In this document: positions 32,077 through 37,818 of the stretch, piece after piece | Position numbering within the stretch: the stretch's first letter is position 1 | How the letters are laid out: every line of letters starts with the position of its first letter | Assembly: GCA_026932145.1 (NCBI GenBank) | Contig: JAIXKT010000001.1 | Coordinates: forward strand, 1-37,818 | Direction of reading: 5' to 3' | Length of the DNA stretch: 37,818 nt | Origin: Bacteroidia bacterium | GTDB taxonomy: Bacteria; Bacteroidota; Bacteroidia; J057; JAIXKT01 | Notes under the pieces: generated by a model | What the model saw: the letters and a program-made list of their open reading frames with translations, nothing else | Databases searched by the model: none | Told to the model about the DNA's origin: nothing | Made by a program: the position numbers and the translations under genes

Positions 32077-33759
32077 TCACGTTCGCTCTATTTTTCCGTT
32101 TACTTTCAGTTTAATTACTTCAATGTTGTCAAGTCCGTCATTGTCCACAACCTTAACAGCAATGTTGTGTTGTCCTGCTTTGAATTTGTGTGTTTGTTTT
32201 CCGTCTTTGTCAATAAGCACTTGTGGTTTGAAACCTTTGCCAGCTTTGTAGTCAAAGTCCCAAGCGTAAAATTCGATTCCTGCGTTGCTTTGTGCAGTCG
32301 CAATAAATTCAATTTCTCTAAGTTCTTTTTTGTCTTTTCCGTTGTCATTGATTGTAACTGTCAAGGTTGGTTTTTTAGCAATAGGAACAATGTCCTCAAC
32401 TGTTACAAGTTTGATGATAATATTTTCTTTGTTCTTCAAACGTGCAACTTCTTCAACAGCACCTTTACCAAAAGAAAAAGCGATAATGAAGCCGACAGGC
32501 TTCATTATCGCTTGGTTCTTTTCAAAAAGTTTTTTGTCTGAACGCTGAACTGCCGAAAGAAAATTGTCAATTACATTTCGTCCGATGTTGTCGCTACGTT
32601 TTACTTGTATTGGCGTGTTATCTTTTGTTTTTCCGTCAAGTCCTAAATCGCCACGTTGTTTGCTGTTTGATGTTCCTCCAAATTGTGTAACTATCCAACT
32701 TTCAAATTTAAAAGCATCTTTGTATCGAAGTGTGTCGTAGTCATATTTATGAAGTTGTGTAATGAAAGGTTTGCTAAACAAATCTTGTTGCAAGTTCAAC
32801 CTAAATTCTGTTACTTTAATTGCTTGAACAGACTGGTCAATACCAATCCATCGTCTATTAAATTTATCTGCTGCTGCAACTGTTGTTCCACCACCAACAA
32901 AAGGGTCAAGCACAATGTCGCCTTCATTACTTGCAGCTTCAATAATTCTTTGAAGCAATGCAAAAGGTTTTTGCGTTGGATAACCAATTCGCTCACTTTT
33001 TGGGATTAGAAAATCTTCCCAAATATCGTCTAAGGATTTTCCGGGCATTTCGTCCAAATAGTGTTTTAAATATGGTTTGCCTTTTTCTGAATAATACAAT
33101 TTCCCTTCTGCTTCAAATTTTTCAAAATTTGCTTTTGAATATGCCCAATATCTACCAACAGGTGGCTTTACGCCTTTCCATTCAAATGAAGTGTCGCCAC
33201 CACCTTTTGCAGCGGACAAATCAGATGCTTTAAATCTTCTGCCGTTTTCATCTACTTTGTTATATGCCGCTTGGGCGTATTCTTCCGTGTATTTTTGATA
33301 AACAGGATTAAAGGTGAAGCCTTTGTTTTCTTTTGCGTAGAAAAAAATTGTGTCGTATGTTCTGCCAAAATGTTTTGCACCTTGTTTTGTGTCATTGTGC
33401 GTTGTTGTCCTTTTCCAAATTATTTCATTCTTGAAATTTTGTCCACCAAAAATTCTATCTAAAATTTCTGTCCGTATGTATGCGTTAGCGTGCCAATCGC
33501 AATGCAAAAAAATTGTTCCCGTCTTTTTTAAAATTCTGTGCATTTCAATAACTCTTTCTTTGAGCCAAGCAATGTAATGATCAATACCACCGCTAAAACG
33601 GTCTTCAAAACTGCGAACTTCGCCTTTGTCGCCCCAAATTACTTCGTAAGTTCTGTTGCTAAAAAATGGTGGGTCAAGATAAATCAAGTCCACGCTTTCG
33701 CTGTCAATGCTTTTTAGAATTTCAAGGTTGTCACCAAGAATTAGTTTGTTTACTTCCAT
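32077..33759 (-). CDS. DNA methyltransferase fused to an Mrr-like nuclease and a PKD-like domain
   Basis: 560 residues. An amino-methyltransferase of the beta-type order comes first: catalytic motif IV LDPPF (28-32), then motif I LDPFVGGGTT (284-293), and YPTQKP before it. A restriction-endonuclease-like domain follows (about 350-450) with GLDGK (D375) and QVKR (Q385, K387), the D...QxK core of Mrr-type nucleases. About 465-553 look like a PKD/Ig-type fold: LTVTINDNG, FYAWDFD (W500-D503), HKFKAGQHNIAVKVVDNDG. This should be a single-chain restriction-modification enzyme that both marks and cuts; the target sequence is unknown. A PKD-like tail is odd in a cytoplasmic DNA enzyme. A TAACTTTG box lies 22 bases upstream of the ATG. 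Palindromic elements lie on both sides. Confidence 0.85.
   Translation of the reverse strand: MEVNKLILGDNLEILKSIDSESVDLIYLDPPFFSNRTYEVIWGDKGEVRSFEDRFSGGIDHYIAWLKERVIEMHRILKKTGTIFLHCDWHANAYIRTEILDRIFGGQNFKNEIIWKRTTTHNDTKQGAKHFGRTYDTIFFYAKENKGFTFNPVYQKYTEEYAQAAYNKVDENGRRFKASDLSAAKGGGDTSFEWKGVKPPVGRYWAYSKANFEKFEAEGKLYYSEKGKPYLKHYLDEMPGKSLDDIWEDFLIPKSERIGYPTQKPFALLQRIIEAASNEGDIVLDPFVGGGTTVAAADKFNRRWIGIDQSVQAIKVTEFRLNLQQDLFSKPFITQLHKYDYDTLRYKDAFKFESWIVTQFGGTSNSKQRGDLGLDGKTKDNTPIQVKRSDNIGRNVIDNFLSAVQRSDKKLFEKNQAIMKPVGFIIAFSFGKGAVEEVARLKNKENIIIKLVTVEDIVPIAKKPTLTVTINDNGKDKKELREIEFIATAQSNAGIEFYAWDFDYKAGKGFKPQVLIDKDGKQTHKFKAGQHNIAVKVVDNDGLDNIEVIKLKVNGKIERT
32478..32513. repeat. Perfect 16-bp hairpin inside the MTase-nuclease coding region
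   Basis: AAGCGATAATGAAGCC (32478-32493) and GGCTTCATTATCGCTT (32498-32513) pair perfectly around GACA. In the gene it codes for about residues 416-427 (QAIMKPVGFIIA), in the nuclease domain just before an IIAFSFG strand. The frame is open across it. Confidence 0.85.
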
Positions 33760-33780
33760 TTGTCGCTCCGTTTAGAGTAA

Positions 33781-33788
33781 CAAAGTTA
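33781..33788 (-). promoter_or_regulatory. Possible -7 element of the MTase-nuclease gene
   Basis: Minus strand TAACTTTG, an exact TAnnTTTG, 21 bases ahead of the ATG at 33759. No clear TTG at the expected distance. Confidence 0.35.
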
Positions 33789-33830
33789 ATAATCTTTGTC
33801 GGCTGTGAATGTTCGTGTCCGCAGTGTCCC

Positions 33831-33848
33831 GTTAGCTTTGCCACTAAC
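33831..33848. repeat. Short palindromic element E3
   Basis: GTTAG (33831-33835) CTTTGCCA CTAAC (33844-33848). The sequence GCCACTAACTA is shared with the element at 35620-35765 on the opposite strand. It may be the surviving end of an element of the same kind, the rest having been lost to IS insertion on its right. Confidence 0.35.
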
Positions 33849-33866
33849 TATTTAATTGACGAAGTT

Positions 33867-33924
33867 CCAAGAAAAAAAGAGGATTCCAAAATGAATTTTG
33901 GGATTTCGGTGTTTTTTTTCTTGG
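33867..33924. terminator. Nested inverted repeat, terminator-like
   Basis: CCAAGAAAAAAA (33867-33878) pairs with TTTTTTTCTTGG (33913-33924). Inside it CCAAAA (33886-33891) pairs with TTTTGG (33896-33901) around TGAA. The A/T tracts allow termination on either strand. It could also be the pair of ends of a very short transposable element. Confidence 0.4.
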
Positions 33925-33935
33925 GATATAATTCT

Positions 33936-34344
33936 GGTGGGTTCTAAAAATCAGTTTTTTTATTTTTTTCAGGCACAAATCAGAACTCTTTTAAAATCTG
34001 GGCTGAAAAAGTAAGCAATTGTACAAATTATTTTTTTAATTCACATACAAATTTTTAATTCGCAATTAACTAACTAATTAATAGCATATTACGATGTAAA
34101 TAAATTTAATCTTTGAACTTGTTCAAGCCTGAATAAGTTGTAGGTAAGGTTTATGAGTTCGATTATTCCTGTTGCTCTTGCTATTCCTACAGATTTAACC
34201 GCAAGCCCGTTCATGCTTTGTTCCATAAAACCAAATACGTGTTCCACTCTTACCCTTGTGATGTCATATTGTTTTCGTGTTAAATTATATGCAAACATAC
34301 ATATAATTGCTTGAATAACAATGATTTAAATTATAGAACCCACC
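33936..34344 (-). mobile_element. Internally deleted IS5-type element (MITE-like)
   Basis: Both ends are present: GGTGGGTTCT at 33936 and AGAACCCACC ending at 34344. The right 88 bases equal the 5' end of the copy at 101-333; the left ~46 bases equal the reverse of the end at 55-100. The central coding region is gone. Only ~409 bases remain, so it can move only if a full copy elsewhere supplies transposase. No convincing target duplication is visible. Confidence 0.75.
34089..34298 (-). pseudogene. IS5-family transposase C-terminal fragment
   Basis: After the original start region the sequence jumps to RVRVEHVFGFMEQSMNG, then KSVGIARATGIIELINLTYN and LFRLEQVQ, the typical end of IS5-type transposases (RxxVEHVFG...R.IG..RA...I.L.NL.YN..R). 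All of the N-terminal and catalytic part is deleted, so it codes for no working enzyme. Confidence 0.75.
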
Positions 34345-34601
34345 GTAAAACTTTTAGGCGAAACATACAAAGGAAAAGAGTTAACGGAGGAACAAAAACA
34401 GTAAAACAAGGAAAAATCAAAAATAAGAGTGAGTGTAGAACATAGTATTAGCGGGATCAAACGCTTATTTATCCTTAGCTACAAATTACGTGTGAAAAAA
34501 TACGAACAGCACGACAAACTAATGCTATTAGGGTGCGCCCTGCACAACTTTAGAATTAAATGTAGAAAATCAATAACAAATTAACTTATATAAAGTCTAA
34601 T
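34345..34601 (+). mobile_element. 3' part of a second DDE_Tnp_4 IS element
   Basis: Starts directly at the end of the IS5-type remnant. LLGETYKGKELTEEQKQ is followed by a stop, then VEHSISGIKRLFILSYKLRV and KKYEQHDKLMLLGCALHNFR. It matches the right part of 30309-30921. Relative to that copy, ~130 bases are lost between two GGAAAAGA motifs, as expected from slippage at a short repeat. The left part was removed or displaced by the IS5-type element. Ends at TATATAAAGTCTA, seven bases before the next gene's stop. Confidence 0.7.
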
Positions 34602-34607
34602 GTATAG

Positions 34608-35012
34608 TTAGTAGTCAAACGGGCTTTCATCAGTTTCTGTTTTTTCTTCACCTGTTAAAAATTCGTCTATAAACCCTTCAATGTTTGAAGCCTTAAAGCG
34701 AACTGTTTCATACAAATCATAAATTGCTCTGTCGTCAGGAAATGCCCATTCAGAGTTGCCCCAACCGTCTATAAATTCAAGTCTATAACCGTCTGTCCAT
34801 TCAGAGGCCCCTTCATCGTAAAAATATTTTGATTGATACTTATACAATCGTAAACTTTTGTCTAAGACTTTACATGTATAGACATTGTCTGCCAATACCT
34901 CACTGCCAGAAAGTGATGATGGTTTGCTGCGATTTACTTCCCACTTAATAGTTCCTTCTTTAGTGTCCCGATTAAGTTTGGATATTATTTTAATGCTATG
35001 CTTTGTGCTCAT
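34608..35012 (-). CDS. Unknown soluble protein, second gene of a two-gene unit
   Basis: 134 residues, no signal peptide or membrane segment. The first part alternates strands (HSIKIISKLNRDTKEGTIKW, ADNVYTCKVLDKSLRLYKYQ); a Trp-rich middle follows (WTDGYRLEFIDGWGNSEWAF) and then a helix (DLYETVRFKASNIEGFIDEF) with an acidic tail. I do not recognise a family. The start lies one base after the stop of the membrane-protein gene upstream (TAACATG), so the two are surely co-translated. An IS remnant follows its stop. A role in defence or toxin-antitoxin action is suggested only by the neighbours. Confidence 0.7.
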   Translation of the reverse strand: MSTKHSIKIISKLNRDTKEGTIKWEVNRSKPSSLSGSEVLADNVYTCKVLDKSLRLYKYQSKYFYDEGASEWTDGYRLEFIDGWGNSEWAFPDDRAIYDLYETVRFKASNIEGFIDEFLTGEEKTETDESPFDY

Positions 35013-35013
35013 G

Positions 35014-35550
35014 TTACAATGATTTGCCTTTGTTTTGTTTAATGTTTTCTAATTGTCTAATGATTTCTATCAAACTGCCATAAACTATCCAAACGTCATC
35101 ATATGTCGTTTGATAAAATCGCTTTGGATACTTAGTAATGTAAAATATGAAACTTGAACTCTGAACCTGCCTTATGACAAATGGTCTTGTTCGTCTGCCT
35201 TTCAAAAAAGAACATAGTCTTCTACTCTTTAAACTTTGACGATAACTAATTTTCGGAATTAAATCTTCCAATTCAGAAATGCAATTTGCAAATTCTGTTC
35301 TAATCTCACGTCGGTTGCTATTATAGTCGTTTAGAAATTGATTGATTTCAGAAGCAGATTTTTGCAGATTGTCAATATGCTTTTTAATTCGCTTGTCAAA
35401 AATGTAACTCGTCTTTAACTTGTTTATTTCCGACTTAATGAAAAGTCCGATTATAAAAGCACCGATTGCAAAACAAAACCCGACAACTTCTAAAACGTTT
35501 GCCCAAGTTTCTAAGTCCCACTCTAAGAATAAATTTTTTAGTATGTCCAA
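35014..35550 (-). CDS. Unknown single-pass membrane protein, first gene of a two-gene unit
   Basis: 178 residues. A short acidic N-terminus (MDILKNLFLEWDLETW) leads to one hydrophobic segment (about 18-38: VLEVVGFCFAIGAFIIGLFI), then a basic stretch and a long predicted helix/coiled coil (about 40-100: SEINKLKTSY ... LQKSASEINQFLNDY ... TEFANCISELEDLI). The end is basic (SLKSRRLCSFLKGRRTRPF) and helical. The N-terminus is probably outside and the bulk in the cytoplasm. No family recognised. Coupled to the next gene by a one-base gap. The pattern of one small membrane protein plus one soluble protein is common in abortive-infection systems, but this is only analogy. Confidence 0.7.
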   Translation of the reverse strand: MDILKNLFLEWDLETWANVLEVVGFCFAIGAFIIGLFIKSEINKLKTSYIFDKRIKKHIDNLQKSASEINQFLNDYNSNRREIRTEFANCISELEDLIPKISYRQSLKSRRLCSFLKGRRTRPFVIRQVQSSSFIFYITKYPKRFYQTTYDDVWIVYGSLIEIIRQLENIKQNKGKSL

Positions 35551-35619
35551 GCGTCTGTGTTGTTTGTGTCTAAATGTAAATTATTTATGTCTGTCATTTT
35601 AATGTTACACGGTTCGGTA

Positions 35620-35765
35620 AGCCTTCTGACTAACGGAACGGGGCTTCACGCAGGCAGGGATTCTTAGCACTACCGTTGATGCGAAGACCGAAGTTCAAAT
35701 TTAATAAAAATCTTTAAATCAAAGTAGGTATTGCCGCTTTTGGCAAACTGTTAGTTAGTGGCCGA
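35620..35765. repeat. Palindrome-bearing intergenic element E2
   Basis: Outer repeats are CTAAC (35630-35634) and GTTAG (35750-35754). The core 35655-35712 (GGATTCTTAGCAC, GTTGATGCGAAG, AGTTCAAATTTA) matches that of element E1, and the TTGCCGCTTTTGGCAA hairpin (35730-35745) parallels the TTGCCAA end of E1. It lies at the 3' end of the second MTase gene, directly before the unknown gene pair's promoter region. Confidence 0.5.
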
Positions 35766-35773
35766 ACTTATCG

Positions 35774-37818
35774 TCAGTCAAACAATGTTGCTTGGCCTTC
35801 ACGTTTTAGTCGCCAACTGTCTTGCCCAACACGTTCGGCAATATCTTCAAGAACATTCAGCACAGTCTGATTTTCAGGGGTTGTTCCATTTTTAAGTAAC
35901 GGAAGTATTTCTAAAATTATTTGGTCAAAATGCGGTGGCTTGTTAGCACGTTCCATTCTACGCAAATAGCTAATCAGGTAATATTTTATGCGAAGCCTAA
36001 CGTCAATATGAGTTCTGAATTTTGTATCTTTTTTGATTGTAAATTCTTCTGTTGTTTCGTTGTAATCAAAGTTGTCAAGCAAGATGGGTGTTAGGTCTGT
36101 GTATTCCTTTTTAAGCAAGTCAAGAAATCCCAACTCCAAACCTTTAATGATAAGTTCGTCATTGATTTGCTCCAATGTTGCACCGTTGTTTTTTGCAATA
36201 ATCCCTTCAACTGTTTGCATAACGATTTCGGCAATGTCCATTCCTAAATTTGCTCTTAGAATTGCTTTTGGATTGCGGACTTTACGAAAGTTGATAATAA
36301 GCTGTCCGCTTAAAACTGTAAACGGATTTTGCCGCTTTTTGAAACTTGTTTGTCCATTTTTTTGAGGAACAGCACCAATATATTCAAAACCGCAACTTTC
36401 GGCTGTGTCAATAATTAAATGCCAAAATTCAGGGTCTTTGTGTGCAAACACAAAAGATAACCAACGGTCATATTTTAGCACACGATACATTTCTTTAATG
36501 CTTTGTGCAATTAGTTCGTTGTATTCCTCTTTGCTCTTCTTCTGCTCTCCACCTTCAATAGCTTCTTGCTTAAAATCTTCTTCCGTTACTTCAAGGTCAA
36601 GCCAAGCGTTCCACATGGCAGATAAATCCAAATAAGGAATTTTCTTTCCATAAGGCGGGTCAGTGTAAATGTAATCTACACTTTCTTTTGGTAAAAATTT
36701 TAAGCTGGTTGCAGAACCTTTTACAATTTGTGCGTTTGAAATGGTTTTGTCGTTAATGAACAAACTCATTTCTTTTTTTGCTTCCGAAATTTTTTTATAG
36801 CGAAGTTCAAAGCATTGTGTTACGTCAATGTCAGTTGGATTTGGTGCAATTCTGTAACGGTAATAGCGGAACGCTGCCGCATCCCCGCCAAATCCTGTTC
36901 CTGCTTCAATTGCATCGCTTACGTGGTAAGTTAAATTGATACGTGTAACAACACCAGAAAAAGCTAACAACAAAGAGTTTCTTATATTTTCGTTTGGTTG
37001 TTTTAATATCAGTGATTTCAAATAACCTAACTGTGCTAATTGTTTGTCACTAAAAAGTTGGTCGGCTGTTTTCACGTCCGAACCTTTTGGTAAAGGCAAT
37101 GATTTAGGTTGTGGATATTTTTTGATTGCTTTTTTAATTTCCTCTTTTGTCTTTGGTTCGTGTGCTTCGTATTCGTTTTTTATTTGCACAAAAGCCTCTG
37201 TCAAATCTGTTTGTTTTACAGGTGCAATCAGAGATTTCACCAAGAAAACAGCCATTGGATTGATGTCAATGTTTATCCCTTTTCGGTTATTCATTAAGGC
37301 TTCAATAGCGGTTACTCCACTACCACCAAAAGGGTCAAGCACCAAGTCGCCCGGCTTGCTAAAATTTTTAATGTATTCAGTAACAACATTCCAAGCCTGT
37401 TTTGTAAAATAACCGTGAACTCCAAAATGTCTTTTTGCTGCACGTTTTTTTACTTCAATTTCTTCCAATAATGGGCGTGTTGCATAATCAAAACCTGTTG
37501 GTTTTGCTGTTGCGCTCGTTGTGTCGTAAGTAAAATTTTTGCCAACTTGAAAACTATTTGGCGAAAGAAACATTTTTAAATCTTTCCAATAATGTTCAAT
37601 TTCATCAATGGGAAAAAATAAAACAGGTTTTTCTGTGTCGTTAGTTCTAAAAACAGAAAATTCTAAACCGTTGCAAAGTGAAAAATAATTACTTCTAATT
37701 TCTGGGTGTGTAGCGTAACTATACACTTGTTCAACATTGTCGTCATTGATTATTTTTTGGTCGGGTGCTTTTGCATCTAAAACCCAAGCAAAATTATTTT
37801 CAACTTTTAGAGCATAGT
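35774..37818 (-). CDS. Nuclease-methyltransferase fusion, 5' end outside the window
   Basis: At least 681 codons; the frame stays open to the window edge, so the GTG at 37726 is not a true start. The N-terminal visible part (YALKVENNFAWVLDAKAP ... NVEQVYSYATHPEIRSNYF ... LCNGLEFSVFR) is the HsdR N-terminal nuclease fold (HSDR_N_2 type), with LDAKAP holding the D-x-K of the PD-(D/E)xK site. Next come methyltransferase motif I LDPFGGSGVT and, much later, motif IV YTDPPYG, an order opposite to that of the neighbouring MTase. The C-terminal ~200 residues (LGMDIAEIVMQTVEGIIAKN onward) are helical and unassigned. It should be a second single-chain restriction-modification enzyme. Element E2 follows its stop. 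Confidence 0.85.
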   Translation of the reverse strand, partial: YALKVENNFAWVLDAKAPDQKIINDDNVEQVYSYATHPEIRSNYFSLCNGLEFSVFRTNDTEKPVLFFPIDEIEHYWKDLKMFLSPNSFQVGKNFTYDTTSATAKPTGFDYATRPLLEEIEVKKRAAKRHFGVHGYFTKQAWNVVTEYIKNFSKPGDLVLDPFGGSGVTAIEALMNNRKGINIDINPMAVFLVKSLIAPVKQTDLTEAFVQIKNEYEAHEPKTKEEIKKAIKKYPQPKSLPLPKGSDVKTADQLFSDKQLAQLGYLKSLILKQPNENIRNSLLLAFSGVVTRINLTYHVSDAIEAGTGFGGDAAAFRYYRYRIAPNPTDIDVTQCFELRYKKISEAKKEMSLFINDKTISNAQIVKGSATSLKFLPKESVDYIYTDPPYGKKIPYLDLSAMWNAWLDLEVTEEDFKQEAIEGGEQKKSKEEYNELIAQSIKEMYRVLKYDRWLSFVFAHKDPEFWHLIIDTAESCGFEYIGAVPQKNGQTSFKKRQNPFTVLSGQLIINFRKVRNPKAILRANLGMDIAEIVMQTVEGIIAKNNGATLEQINDELIIKGLELGFLDLLKKEYTDLTPILLDNFDYNETTEEFTIKKDTKFRTHIDVRLRIKYYLISYLRRMERANKPPHFDQIILEILPLLKNGTTPENQTVLNVLEDIAERVGQDSWRLKREGQATLFD

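Overview
The window is an AT-rich chromosomal segment from a member of the Bacteroidota. The evidence is a giant secreted protein with a C-terminal type IX secretion sorting domain, several SPII lipoproteins whose mature part begins CKK, promoters of the Bacteroidota type (TTG, then about 19 bases, then TAnnTTTG), and almost no Shine-Dalgarno sequences. A futalosine-pathway gene (mqnA), a bacillithiol gene (bshC) and ATP-dependent PEP carboxykinase also fit. I cannot name a genus.

Layout. 1-430 is insertion-sequence debris: one IS5-type element end, a second element entered by it, and the start of an IS1-type transposase. 586-10656 holds two exported proteins: an FGE-sulfatase/C-type-lectin-fold protein whose last ~45 codons resemble the variable region of a diversity-generating retroelement target, and a ~2,818-residue T9SS adhesin-like protein with sixteen 22-residue GGPYDGHA repeats. 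10657-11452 holds the tail of an IS1-type transposase, then a chain of hairpins that may be a structured RNA. 11453-30283 is ordinary chromosome: an SPFH protein, sucB, a MoxR ATPase, mqnA, the operon OMP-yigZ-bshC, dnaG (with three zinc ligands replaced), DUF58, a lipoprotein, a secreted WD40-caspase protein, rnhB, pckA, and a four-gene operon FAH-lipoprotein-SDR-thiL.

30309-37818 is an accessory island. All its genes lie on the minus strand: a VbhA/Fic toxin-antitoxin pair, a DNA methyltransferase fused to an Mrr-like nuclease and a PKD-like domain, an unknown two-gene unit with one membrane protein, and a second nuclease-methyltransferase fusion cut by the window edge. Related palindromic elements lie at the 3' ends of the units (31820-32062, 33831-33848, 35620-35765). 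This looks like an array of one- or two-gene cassettes, later invaded by two IS families (30309-30921, 33936-34344, 34345-34601).

How the genes work together. The core genes support central carbon metabolism (sucB, pckA), menaquinone, thiamine and bacillithiol synthesis, and replication. The left end is a cell-surface module. The right end is a defence and toxin-antitoxin module. The best leads for new biology are the cassette-like defence island, the MTase-nuclease-PKD fusion, the unknown gene pair, the possible hypervariable lectin and the hairpin-rich RNA candidate. No rRNA, tRNA or CRISPR array was found.
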